Both the position numbers and the translations under genes were made by a program. The notes beneath the pieces are model-generated. The model made no database searches and was not told the DNA's origin. It saw only the letters and a program-made list of their open reading frames with translations. Shown here in pieces: positions 34,601 to 41,351 of a DNA stretch of 42,693 nucleotides. The stretch covers positions 74,315-117,007 of the forward strand of contig NW_003158231.1 in the NCBI RefSeq assembly GCF_000003605.2. Reading direction: 5' to 3'. How positions within the stretch are numbered: position 1 is the first letter of the stretch; every line of letters starts with the position of its first letter. The DNA comes from Saccoglossus kowalevskii. Taxonomy: Eukaryota > Hemichordata > Enteropneusta > Harrimaniidae.

Positions 34601-37600
34601 ATTAATATACTTCTATACACCACAAAAACATTCTGCATACCACATTTTATATTATTGCATTTTTTGTTTCACAAAGGAGAATGGCATAAAGCATTTTATA
34701 TTATTGCATTTTTTGTTTCACAAAGGAGAATGGCATAAAGCATTTTATATTATTGCATTTTTTGTTTCACAAAGGAGAATGGCATAAAGCATTTTAAAAC
34801 TATACTTGCAGCTGTCCATAAAATATTGCAAGACAACAGGGAATGTCATGTTTTAACTTTTACAGCCCAACCGTAAAGTTACTGTCTCAGGCATACTAAG
34901 GCAGTAATTTGAAACCTGTCCTACACTCAACATATTGTATCTCTAATAAAAGTGTATATATAAACCTAAAATCACACTGGCTGTGAACTAAATCATTAAA
35001 ATAATACTTAATTTGATCATAGAAATGTATGTAAAAAATTAGGTATGTGCTTTGAATATAGCCAATATGGTACCTTCATCATGGCAAGGGAGATCCAACA
35101 CATCTGCAAAGTCAGGTCTTAATCCAGTGGCAGGCGATTCAACAAGTATAAATTCAATGATGTGTTTCATATTCATCTGGGACTCTTCATCTAAACCTAG
35201 AATAACTTGAACAAACTCTCCTTTCTTCTCACATTCCACCGATTGACAAACCAACAACGCACAAACTTTACCAATCTCCCTCTCAGCCTGCTCAAAAAAG
35301 ATGCGAGACCAACTAATCTGTGGTTTCTGGTCACTATAGCAACCTGGAAAACAAATTCACATTCTGAGCATAAATGCCCCTGAAATAGAAACAAATTTTC
35401 GGAAACGCATACACTATCGTAGTACAATTTAGATAACATGGTAGACCTAAAATATAAAGTTGAAATACGTAATGCTCATTGGAGTCGGGCAGTAACAAAA
35501 TGATTGGTTGTTCATAAGACTAAATATTGACGTAATTTGACCAATGCATTATATACAAGCATTGCAAGATATGTACATACGCGTGTTGTACAAACATTAT
35601 ATAGAATGCGGTGTGATATTCCATCAAGTTTAGAAAATGCAATATTTATGAAAACACACATCTTTCATACATAATTATCCTAATTTCAAACAGTTGAAAT
35701 ATTACATTCCACAATAATAAACAGTCCAAACATACAATCAACATTAGTACAATTGAGTTGTTTCACAGGCAAGGAAACTACTTGTTCTTAAGGTGTTACA
35801 ACTGTTGATTATTACTCAGTCATGATAATAATAACATACATTGTACAAAAAATTAATTTTTTTGGATTGTTATGAAATGAAAGTATAAATTAACATTCAG
35901 ACAAACACTTAATGCAAAACAATATCCACCATGTTTCTTTTATACACTGACCTGATAGAATAAGCCACTTATTTCAGAATATCAACAATAGCAAATGCAA
36001 AAGTTTTATCGATATTGAAATTAAGTTTTTGGCATTCATATTGGTTGAAAAAAAAGGTATAATTATTTCACCGTGACAACAGCTAATTCTCAAACAGTCA
36101 TTCACCATATACAATTAGCATCATACTCTTAAATAGTAATTTCCGAAAGAAAAAAATTTGATGCATAAATTAGAATACTTGTGATAATACGAGGTTATTA
36201 TTATGTGTGGGGTCCAGTCAAACCCTGGGGGCAGCCATGTTTTTTTTTATTGTTTTATTCCATATTTAGAATTTGTGTTTCTTAATATGGTAGAATGAAA
36301 CTGTACGCTGTGACTTATGTCGTTACGGTGACAGATGTATAATAATTTTCAATTAATATTGTTGTTTAATACTATTGTGAATAAATTTATTGGATTATGA
36401 TTTCATCAAACCTAAAATGAAATAATGATGTTTACTTGCCTCGCAGATAGCTTAATACCAACTTGAGTCTTTCTTTGGGATCTTCATGGTCTTCAATTTC
36501 CCCATCACTAAATATTCATCATCAAGTACAAGAAAAATCAATCATGTAAAAAACTATGTCAAATAACTTTGTAGGCCTGTTTACCCCAGTTTTTAACAGG
36601 TTGAACATGTAGACACAATTGTAACCACCCACCCCGCCCATCCTGCTATTCATAGCTCAGTAAACCTTTTATAACAATTACTGACTAAAAAGTAAAAAGG
36701 TGAAAAACAATGGAAATATAACATGATATTGTGTATTCACAAACTATTACTTTAGTGCCTAAGCTTACATACAATTGTGTTGTATTATACATATGCAGGT
36801 TACGGACACTTATGCAATTATGTGACTTTGCTAATTAGTGGAAATGTGTATACTCACATTCTTCTCGTTACCTCCAGGAGAAAACTGCCATCCCAAAGTT
36901 GCTCCAATCTCTCAATGGCATTATTGTTAAGTGCATTAACCTGAAAATATTTTAAATAATGCATGCTAGTATAATGGAATACATGCAGTGATACAGTGAA
37001 ACTACCAATCAACATGTACATGTATAAACACATTAATGATTACAATGTAAAAATCACTAACATGAATTTCACATAACATGTGTGTATGCAGATAGGTCAA
37101 TGATCTTGGTGTGGTAAAATGATACAAAGTATGTTTGCTAACCACATACATGTAAGTTTTAAACACAAACTTATTTGCATTGATTAGTTCTAAATTTTAG
37201 AAGGAATATGAAAATAACTGTCACAAAGTATTGGATATAGCACATCACCTACTGACATGCTATCAGTGAATGCTTTCAAACGATAGGAATGTTTTATTAG
37301 GATTTATTTAGTCAGGTCTTGAATGAATAATACAAATGTAAACATGTATTACATGATGTGTAAAAATAAATTTGAACATGTCTGCCCAAGCATGTCATTT
37401 CTCTAAATCAATGGGACTACCGGTATGACCATGGATAAAAATCCCGCAAAAATGAACTATCTCGGTATACTGTATAGCTTTTGATCAATTTGCAACACAC
37501 GTTCATGATTTTTATCGCATTGGCGTCACCCATTAATAATGCTCATATGGCCAACGAATTGTAAACTGGTTAATTTTATTTGTATTGATCATTTTTTGAA

Positions 37601-38308
37601 AAACATGGGCGATCATAGAAGTCAGGTGACAGTATTGGTGTTTTTGATTGAAACTACAGTGGTTAAAATGTGTGAAGCTAATATGCAACGCATGATTGAT
37701 ATGCTATTAAATATGCAATCTGAAAGTGATCAAAATGAAACACAAAAGCAATAAATACGAGTCCAGTGCAATATACATGTACATTGTATGTCACTGTTGT
37801 CACACCAAATAAAAATAATGCCAGATTAAATAATAAACTTATCTATGTGTAAATAATTAGCTAGTGGCTAATAACATGACTATTTTGTTTAAAAATAAAA
37901 TAAAAATTGACTAATTTACATTTAAAAAAAATCGAGATTGACCCAAACTAGGTAGATACAAGTACTGTAGAATACTTTATTTTCGCTTTATTTTTGCTAT
38001 TTTCCCTGAAGGGGTGATGCCTTGAAAATAAAATCCAGCGAATATACTTTTTTTCCTATATTTCACATTAAACTTATCAAAAATCAGTGAAAATAAATTC
38101 CATACAAAACGCCCAAAAAGCCTTTTCGACAAAAATTAATTCCAACAAAAATAAATTATTCCACAGTAGGTACTTATTTTCTAGGCCAAAGTTATTAAAC
38201 AAAAAAAAAACCATAATGGAAATGTACACTAATTGCGACAGTGATTTCTTATATAACCAAACATAATCTTACCCAGTTAATGAGAGCTTTCTTTTTACTT
38301 GAATCCAT
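19640..38308 (-). CDS. NUMA1: NuMA (nuclear mitotic apparatus protein 1) orthologue, multi-exon gene, interrupted by a gap
   Basis: In its family this protein links LGN/Pins-Galpha at the cell cortex to dynein and organises spindle poles. Eighteen coding exons join in phase from ATG 38308 to TAG 19640; a further partial exon enters the 850-N gap. About 1,070 codons are visible. Order: Hook-like domain (about residues 1-150), Ser/Pro/Gln linker (150-226), coiled coil (from about 228; exons 7-12), then a tail with an LGN-binding motif, basic NLS-like residues and TPxK sites. Identification rests on the tail motif EDEPEHFDWNRVSEMQRRN followed by CPPHLRTAYP, on the LINWVN start, and on ENKKYLIEKD at the coiled-coil start, all matching vertebrate NuMA as I remember it. 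Human NuMA is about 2,115 residues, so this one appears shorter, chiefly in the coiled coil. The fit of all parts in order makes another coiled-coil family unlikely. Exon edges are by eye. Confidence 0.93.
19832..19909 (-). CDS. NUMA1: NuMA exon 18 (TAF-x-x-GFTPIK module)
   Basis: 78 bases, phase 0 to 0, acceptor CAATACAG, donor GTAAATTA. It encodes ETCESTAFSIGFTPIK followed by KRKAKLTKQK. Residues ET, TAF, GFTP and K coincide with exon 17, pointing to tandem exon duplication. Because the exon is in phase 0 on both sides, skipping it would leave the frame intact. Confidence 0.85.
20300..20600. repeat. Diverged copy of the 140-bp-unit repeat in a NuMA intron
   Basis: Words such as CCAGTCAGCCATTTTGA and ATTTGGCCATCTGCAATTGA match the recurring GATGGCTGCCAGTCGGCCAT module of 28674-29380. 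Much older than the main copy. Similar fragments lie at about 21440 and 22590-22700. Confidence 0.5.
20710..20820 (-). CDS. NUMA1: NuMA exon 17 (TAF-x-x-GFTPLK module)
   Basis: 111 bases, phase 0 to 0, acceptor TTATTCAG, donor GTATGATG. It encodes ETVRINKECTAFDVGFTPLK followed by a basic stretch. The AFxxxxTPxK core resembles AFSILNTPKK of human NuMA, whose threonine (T2055) is the known CDK1 site controlling cortical release. It shares its layout with exon 18. Confidence 0.85.
21130..21341. mobile_element. MITE family B copy 1 (212 bp)
   Basis: Bounded by TACTGTAGAATACTTTAT and the inverted ATAAAGTATTTTACAGTA, an imperfect terminal inverted repeat of about 25 bases. The interior is nearly identical to 37963-38168 in the same orientation. 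TA at both ends could be the target duplication. Non-autonomous; lies in NuMA intron 16. Confidence 0.8.
22012..22086 (-). CDS. NUMA1: NuMA exon 16 (basic tail, TPRK)
   Basis: 75 bases, phase 0 to 0, acceptor TTTTTCTAG, donor GTAAGCGA. It encodes 25 residues, LRSSVSQRPNKTRRV then TPRKSTSAQK. They are strongly basic, as expected of the distal microtubule/DNA-binding tail. TPRK (22030-22041) fits the full CDK consensus. Confidence 0.85.
22188..22441 (-). CDS. NUMA1: NuMA exon 15 (LGN/Pins-binding motif and NLS-like basic stretch)
   Basis: 254 bases, phase 1 to 0, acceptor ATCCTACAG, donor GTGAGTAA. At 22353-22412 it encodes EDEPEHFDWNRVSEMQRRN, nearly identical to the LGN-TPR ligand of vertebrate NuMA, including Asp-Trp-Asn-Arg and the closing Gln-x-Arg-Asn. 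CPPHLRTAYPIET follows, also conserved. The end of the exon has KVRKRK and GARRR around an acidic spacer, resembling a bipartite NLS. ATPTK at 22287-22298 is a full CDK consensus. This is the strongest single identifier of the gene. Confidence 0.96.
23332..23490 (-). CDS. NUMA1: NuMA exon 14 (tail, 4.1-binding-like region)
   Basis: 159 bases, phase 1 to 1, acceptor TTATTCAG, donor GTAATTAG. It contains STIFEITMTRKTSLEDD, which matches QIINITMTKKLDVEEPD of human NuMA, a part of the tail reported to bind protein 4.1. The rest is a Ser/Pro-rich linker. Confidence 0.88.
23828..24038. mobile_element. MITE family A copy 1 (211 bp)
   Basis: Starts TACTGTAAAATGACTAATTT and ends CCCCTTTACAGTA. Terminal inverted repeats continue into CACTGGGTTT on both sides. 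It is the near-exact reverse complement of 30632-30843. It lies in NuMA intron 13. Confidence 0.8.
24360..24609 (-). CDS. NUMA1: NuMA exon 13 (proximal tail)
   Basis: 250 bases, phase 0 to 1, acceptor TTTTACAG, donor GTAAAAAC. It begins FRHGDREL, the last rod turn, then becomes an acidic, Ser/Thr-rich disordered tail with MLDDTLIRQDSLEP and SSRESLTSINSKRG. Dispersed Ser-Leu motifs resemble the SLESL/SLDSL stretches at this position in the vertebrate tail. Confidence 0.83.
24755..24880 (-). CDS. NUMA1: NuMA exon 12 (end of coiled coil)
   Basis: 126 bases, phase 0 to 0, acceptor TTCTTGCAG, donor GTACAACA. It encodes HKMLKEMLKTLEVEITNVTH through LKHRLRCLEVQ. The final part lines up with the CRHLTAQVRSLEAQ segment that closes the rod in vertebrate NuMA. 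Confidence 0.87.
25881..26884 (-). CDS. NUMA1: NuMA exon 11 (large coiled-coil exon)
   Basis: 1,004 bases, phase 1 to 0, acceptor CAAAACAG, donor GTGAGAAAT. It encodes about 335 residues of continuous coiled coil with recurring blocks such as NEISTMKAAYENKLIKFRT and NKMSVMEASYERKLAEVRT. Those two blocks are about 67 residues apart and look like an internal repeat. Vertebrate NuMA likewise has one very large rod exon, several times longer than this. The open frame runs past both splice sites, but phase and the 3' donor support the edges given. Confidence 0.9.
27183..27405 (-). CDS. NUMA1: NuMA exon 10 (coiled coil)
   Basis: 223 bases, phase 0 to 1, acceptor TGATTTCAG, donor GTGAGTGAG. It encodes 74 residues rich in Glu, Lys, Gln and Leu with hydrophobic residues in heptad spacing, for example LKEERENALKDEIQQLEERI. 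It has no methionine start of its own in context; it is an internal exon. Confidence 0.87.
27434..28283. other. 850-N assembly gap inside the coiled-coil part of NuMA
   Basis: All bases are N. Long open frames drawn through it are artefacts. The true length is unknown, so at least one coiled-coil exon and the total protein length stay undetermined. Confidence 0.99.
28284..28298 (-). CDS. NUMA1: NuMA exon 9, partial, running into the gap
   Basis: Only 15 bases are visible between an acceptor-like TTTTTAG and the run of N. Joined in phase 2 after exon 8 they read KTIPK. This is too little to prove an exon. It is proposed because the phase is open and because the gap must contain 3n+1 coding bases to link exon 8 (phase 2) to exon 10 (phase 0). 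Confidence 0.35.
28388..29555 (+). mobile_element. 1.17-kb element of 140-bp units with palindromic ends and hairpin tail
   Basis: Begins AGTCCCCGTT and ends AACGGGGACT, a 10-base inverted repeat. Inside, the module GATGGCTGCCAGTCGGCCAT recurs at about 28674, 28814, 28953, 29218 and 29358, mostly 140 bases apart. Two (A)CGGACGG-rich patches precede repeat boundaries. The right end is a near-perfect hairpin (29522-29554), then CTAAT. No protein is encoded. A Helitron-like or SINE-like non-autonomous element is possible; the class is not settled. Confidence 0.65.
30212..30293 (+). ncRNA. 82-nt pre-miRNA-like hairpin (candidate) or small palindrome
   Basis: Arms 30212-30248 and 30258-30293 pair around a 9-base loop with one bulged A. 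All four differences between the arms (30227, 30231, 30232, 30238) give G-U pairs in plus-strand RNA, but A-C mismatches in the other strand. Size and loop fit a microRNA precursor. It is antisense to NuMA, in the intron after exon 8. A recent palindromic insertion is the alternative. Confidence 0.35.
30632..30843. mobile_element. MITE family A copy 2 (212 bp, inverted relative to copy 1)
   Basis: Reverse complement of 23828-24038 with scattered differences and the same TACTGTAAA...TTTACAGTA termini. It lies in the intron between NuMA exons 8 and 9, about 190 bases from exon 8. Confidence 0.8.
31034..31151 (-). CDS. NUMA1: NuMA exon 8 (coiled coil)
   Basis: 118 bases, phase 1 to 2, acceptor CTCAATAG, donor GTGAGCAT. 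It encodes DCKIDQLKSEVKGLQHLRFV and then EDDLKTSKLAVKEAQDEIA, an uninterrupted heptad-type coiled coil that continues exon 7. Its partner exon downstream lies in or at the edge of the 850-N gap. Confidence 0.85.
31473..31652. mobile_element. Pogo/Tigger-like MITE (180 bp)
   Basis: Starts TACACTTCAGCCTCGTTATA and ends with the inverted TATTGAGGTTACAGTGTA. Terminal repeats of the type CCTCGTTATAACGAAC are characteristic of pogo-derived elements, and TA flanks fit their target preference. The interior repeats TTCATTATA words. No transposase. Lies in NuMA intron 7. Confidence 0.75.
32053..32176 (-). CDS. NUMA1: NuMA exon 7 (start of coiled coil)
   Basis: 124 bases, phase 0 to 1, acceptor GTTGCAG, donor GTAGAATT. 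It encodes a charged heptad-repeat helix containing LTRDLRTEMFLRQEREQELE and ENKKYLIEKD, which lines up with LKKQLADERSNRDELELELA and ENRKLLTEKD at the same place in human NuMA. It fixes where the rod begins, about residue 228. Confidence 0.9.
32923..33068 (-). CDS. NUMA1: NuMA exon 6 (polyQ/polyP linker)
   Basis: 146 bases, phase 1 to 0, acceptor TTTAATAG, donor GTGAGTGAG. It encodes five glutamines from a nearly pure CAG run, then a PLPPPF stretch, then NSPTKQFLNSPQVGTK. The Ser-Pro motifs sit where the vertebrate protein has its own SPxSP-type linker just before the coiled coil. SPTK is a full CDK consensus. The CAG run may vary in length between individuals. Confidence 0.82.
33069..33989. 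other. NuMA intron 5, nothing recognised
   Basis: AT-rich intron without coding potential, except for a faint CCAATTTGGTCCAAAATG word near 33690 that may be an old repeat. Confidence 0.5.
33990..34070 (-). CDS. NUMA1: NuMA exon 5 (linker)
   Basis: 81 bases, phase 1 to 1, acceptor TTTTGCAG, donor GTATGTAT. It encodes ASSNGLDTSLFVGMKLTFAN followed by TPSPHTS, a low-complexity linker between the Hook-like domain and the coiled coil. Conservation here is weak; the call rests on phase and position. Confidence 0.75.
34643..34796. repeat. Tandem repeat, period 49, about 3.1 copies
   Basis: Copies start with CATTTTATATTATTGCA at 34643, 34692 and 34741, with a truncated fourth at 34790. They are identical or nearly so, giving an open frame of 72 codons on the plus strand that is an artefact. 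Lies in NuMA intron 4. Confidence 0.95.
35074..35333 (-). CDS. NUMA1: NuMA exon 4 (core of Hook-like domain)
   Basis: 260 bases, phase 2 to 1, acceptor CTATAG and donor GTACCA. It encodes the middle and end of the N-terminal domain, including CALLVCQSVE and FVQVILGLDEESQMNMKHI, equivalent to the segment ending QAELAVILKFVLDHEDG in the vertebrate protein. A second acceptor, TTTCCAG, lies 10 bases upstream. Using it would shift frame and give a stop after two further codons, so the downstream AG must be the coding one. Confidence 0.88.
36180..36345. repeat. Diverged dispersed repeat, inverted relative to 4262-4590
   Basis: Contains the reverse complements of TAATAACCTCGTATTAT and of TTATTATACATCTGTCACC found at 4570 and 4448. 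Lies in NuMA intron 3. Confidence 0.5.
36436..36507 (-). CDS. NUMA1: NuMA exon 3 (Hook-like domain)
   Basis: Acceptor ATTTAG, donor GTAAAC, 72 bases, phase 2 to 2. It encodes IDGEIEDHEDPKERLKLVLSYLRG, the loop and next helix of the Hook-like domain. The element ERL followed by a hydrophobic helix and a final FL/YL matches the vertebrate protein. Confidence 0.88.
36858..36940 (-). CDS. NUMA1: NuMA exon 2 (Hook-like domain)
   Basis: Acceptor TTTTCAG, donor GTGAGTAT, 83 bases, phase 0 to 2. It encodes VNALNNNAIERLEQLWDGSF and LLEVTRR, the second part of the N-terminal helical domain. The pattern WVN, then a leucine-rich helix, then a small residue cluster and an isoleucine/arginine pair matches the start of vertebrate NuMA. 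Confidence 0.88.
37963..38168. mobile_element. MITE family B copy 2 (206 bp)
   Basis: Same orientation and layout as 21130-21341: TACTGTAGAATACTTTAT at the left and a CACAGTA end at the right. Lies in NuMA intron 1, about 100 bases from exon 1. Confidence 0.8.
38273..38308 (-). CDS. NUMA1: NuMA exon 1 (coding start)
   Basis: Twelve codons, MDSSKKKALINW, ending at donor GTAAGATT in phase 0. Vertebrate NuMA has a similar short basic lead followed by LLSWVN, so the start is well supported. Acceptor-like CAG sites lie on the minus strand 20-40 bases upstream of the ATG, after pyrimidine-rich sequence. This suggests a 5' untranslated exon further right, which I cannot locate; the promoter is therefore not assigned. 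Confidence 0.85.
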
Positions 38309-38349
38309 ATCTTATATGCAAATCAAGAAATCTGTAAATACAGGTAACT

Positions 38350-39420
38350 GTAAAAATAAAGAATTATTTAAAATTAATGGAATTACCGGTAGCAAATAAA
38401 AAATAAATCTGACAAAGTGCATGTAACGCCTCATATAACACCTGTTCACTATATTCCATTATGTGTATTGCTGCCCTAATAATATACATTTGAAAAGTAT
38501 CACGATTCAGACTAGAGAAACTTGGCAAGATATACACTGAATAGGTTGTTGACCGTTAATAAACTGACTACCGATTTTACACATAGGGAGTATCATATTT
38601 GTGTGTAAACTAAAAATATATTAACATACTATATGCCTGTCAGTTATGCAAAATGATCAGTTAATTATGCAAAATAAATAAATGACAATTGCAAAGGTGA
38701 CATTTGCAACTCAACAAGTTTTTCTACATTTATGATAAAATTATTTGTTGATGTGATTTTATAAACTGCCTCAAAGTAATTTAATTAGCCAGTCTAGTTG
38801 GAATATGAACTAAAATTATGGTTGTGAATAACAAATCTTGCATATGCACCGCTGCAGTGTTTTTGGCTACTACATTGTATAAACATTTAAAGTGGCCGCC
38901 TTTTTGTAACTGGTTAAAAGACAAGCCACCTCTCTGTTAAGGATGATTTTTTGTTAACATATCTTGTGTTTTATGGTGTTTCTATAAACAGGCTTGATTG
39001 ATGTATAATGCGAACAACTGCACAAAAAAATAAGGTAGAGCTCCAGAAGGAGTACCTACACTTTATGCAAATTTTTTTTAAATTATGCTAATTTATTCAT
39101 GACATAGCAGTTTCTGTGCTCATGAATATTCATTAATTTGTGGGTCAATACATTTTAAAAGGGGCGATATATTATTTGGGGGGGAAGAGTTAGAAAGGGG
39201 GATTAGCAATCCTTAGGGGGTCAATACAAAAGAAGGGATCCATTTGGAGAGCAGCCATGCTCCTCGTGTCTGTTGTTGCACGTGCTGTCAACTGTGTTCG
39301 TTCTTCGACTGTGTTCGTTCTTCAATGACTTTGACTGGCTTCCATGTGGGGTAGTATTCTTGTGTTTGTTTTCCTGACTTGAGTTTTTGAATCCGCTGTT
39401 ATGGAATTTAACGTCTTTCG
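38350..39420. other. Region upstream of NuMA, nothing recognised
   Basis: AT-rich, with short poly-G runs at about 39175-39220. A 5' untranslated exon and the promoter of NuMA are expected here or further right, but I cannot place them. Confidence 0.4.
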
Positions 39421-39424
39421 TGTC

Positions 39425-39502
39425 TTTTGTAGAAGTGTCCAATCCGTGATTCGAACTTGCGATCTTTGAGTACCCAGCGCACTGTCTTGTCCACTGTACC
39501 AC
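39425..39502 (-). repeat. tRNA-like sequence 1
   Basis: On the minus strand a box-A-like TGGTACAGTGGACAAGAC is followed about 30 bases later by a box-B core AAGTTCGAATC. The spacing fits a tRNA-derived sequence. The anticodon arm is not canonical (no T at position 33), so it is not a functional tRNA. Confidence 0.6.
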
Positions 39503-39582
39503 GAGTTTCTTCACACAGGAGTTAGGATTTAAGTCCTATTCATAGGAGCACTGTCTTCACTAGCATTCAAAAATCTAACTAA

Positions 39583-39655
39583 ACATACTGGATTCGAACC
39601 AGCAATCGCTCACATTGCTGACATAGTACAAATCAACTGAGCTATGTGGATAGTC
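39583..39655 (-). repeat. tRNA-like sequence 2
   Basis: The minus strand has box-A-like TAGCTCAGTTGATT and a T-arm GCTGGTTCGAATCCAGT that folds as a 5-bp stem with a canonical TTCGAAT loop. The D-stem and acceptor stem do not pair, so it is a degenerate tRNA or tRNA-derived unit. Confidence 0.65.
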
Positions 39656-39727
39656 ATGAAAATTAAATAATGTGTTGTCATATTTAGCTTTATTGCCAAA
39701 TGATGTTTGCGAGAAAAAAATGGGCAG

Positions 39728-39800
39728 GCAAGGGAATTGAACCCAGGTCCTCCTGATCACTATGTAGAGAACTGACCCACAAGACCACAATGGGTTGACT
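39728..39800 (-). repeat. tRNA-like sequence 3
   Basis: The minus strand has TCTTGTGGGTCAG, then GGGTTCAATTCCC with a 3-bp core T-stem. The middle part (CTACATAGTGATCAG) resembles the equivalent part of sequence 2. Confidence 0.55.
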
Positions 39801-40039
39801 GGATATGATTGCATTTGATAAGACTATATAGTGTGTATATATATATAGAAATACAACATATTTCTATTATTGAGTTACAATTGTCCAAAAAATTGCCAAT
39901 TTTGTGTTTTTACGTTCCTGTTAATAATTCCGTTGCCCATACCTGACCCGACCCTAACCCTAATGCCAAGACACGTTCCTGTTTATAATTGCTCAATAAT
40001 GATACTCTGTTGTGCACTGTCTGCAGGTAAGTTGCATTG

Positions 40040-40770
40040 ATGTCAACTGATTAAACAAGTCGCGTTTAAGTAATTTCCACTATTAACAAGTGGTTAAATT
40101 GTGACAATAAATGTGTGGACAAATATTTGAGATTAATTTTGGTGTAGACAGCTCTTGTTTAATTGTTTTACACCATTACAAGTTGTTAAATTGAGAGAAT
40201 AAATGTGCTTACAAATATTTTAGACTTATTTTGGTGTAGATAGCTCTCGTTTAATTATTTTACACCATTACAAGTTGTTAAATTGAGAGAATAAATGTAT
40301 GGACTAATATTTGAGACTTATTTTGGTGTAAACAACTCGCGTTTGATTAATTCCCACAATTACAAGTTGTTAAATTGAGAGACTAAATGTGTGGACAAAT
40401 ATTTTAGACTTATTTTGGTGTAGAAAAGTCGCATTTAATTTACTTCCACAAATTACAAATTGTTAAATTGAGAGAATAAATGTGTGGACAAATATTTTAG
40501 ACTTATTTTGGTGTAGACAACTATCATTTAATAATTTTACACCATTACAAGTTGTTAAATTGAGAGAAACAAGTTCTTAAATTGACAGAATGAATGTATG
40601 GACAAATATTGACCATTATATTTGTGAGTAAATACCTGTTTAATTAATTTCCACCTCTACAAGGTTGAGAGAATAAATGTGTCGACAAATATTTGATACT
40701 TATTTAGGTGTAAGAACTCGTGTTTGACCAACTTCCACCATTGCAAGTTGTTAAAATAATGAAATAAATA
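40040..40770. repeat. Satellite array, period about 92 bp, about 8 copies
   Basis: The word GTTAAATTG recurs at 40093, 40185, 40277, 40369, 40462 and 40554, a spacing of 92-93, followed by two more degenerate units. Each unit also carries AATAAATGTGTGGACAAATA and TTATTTTGGTGTAGA. The array sits between tRNA-like sequences 3 and 4. Confidence 0.93.
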
Positions 40771-40827
40771 TACTGGTATCATTGGATATTTGATATAATT
40801 GTGAAACTTTCTAACAAAATGTTAACT

Positions 40828-40895
40828 GCTGGCTTCGAACCCTCAATCAACAATTCCGCAGACACAGTATAAATTCAACAACACCACAGAAGATA
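40828..40895 (-). repeat. tRNA-like sequence 4
   Basis: The minus strand has TGGTGTTGTTGAATTTATAC and, downstream, GGGTTCGAAGCC. It aligns with sequence 2 from TTGATTTGTAC to the box B. The T-stem is broken in the middle. Confidence 0.5.
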
Positions 40896-41165
40896 TTCGT
40901 CTGTTGCCTGAATTGTTTTCGTAATATAGGGAACGCCATCGACACTTTAACAAAACTTACCTTGACTTGGGTCTTGTTTATCTCTTGTCACAAGATGGAA
41001 ACTGTTCAACAAATTGCGCGTCGTCCAGTTTAAGACGTAAGTTATTTTATTATTTATTCATTCAGTTTTGTATGGTGGAGTTCTGTGAGGTTTATTATTT
41101 TTTTGCGACGTTCTTTGTTTAAGGTTTGATAGATTTCAGTTTATTTGATTTACGTTTTTACGGTA

Positions 41166-41252
41166 GCTCTGAGCGGGACTCGAACCCACTGTCTTTTCAA
41201 GCTAATTTTGTTTTATTTTGATTGCACGCTTGTGTACCACGCCACGACGTTG
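41166..41252 (-). repeat. tRNA-like sequence 5
   Basis: The minus strand has GTGGCGTGGTACACAAGCG, an A-rich spacer of about 30 bases, then GTGGGTTCGAGTCCCGC. The last forms a fully paired 5-bp T-stem with a canonical loop. The A-rich spacer replaces the anticodon arm. Confidence 0.6.
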
Positions 41253-41351
41253 GTCGTTAAGTGGTGTTCATTTTTCTAACTACTCCAGTATTCCGATGAG
41301 TTGAACGGAAAAGCCAAAACGATTGCTGGTTTCTGATTGCTTCGGTTCTGG

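Noticed and set aside
34569-34787. 72-residue plus-strand frame with repeated peptide
   Set aside because: It arises from the 49-bp tandem repeat, whose period is not a multiple of three, so it stays open only by chance.
37539-37754. 71-residue plus-strand frame in NuMA intron 1
   Set aside because: The end has a polar helix-like composition, but no domain, no splice context and no neighbour supports a gene.
40040-40770. CRISPR-like regular repeat
   Set aside because: The units are contiguous and vary along their whole length, with no unique spacers; the context is eukaryotic, so it is a satellite.
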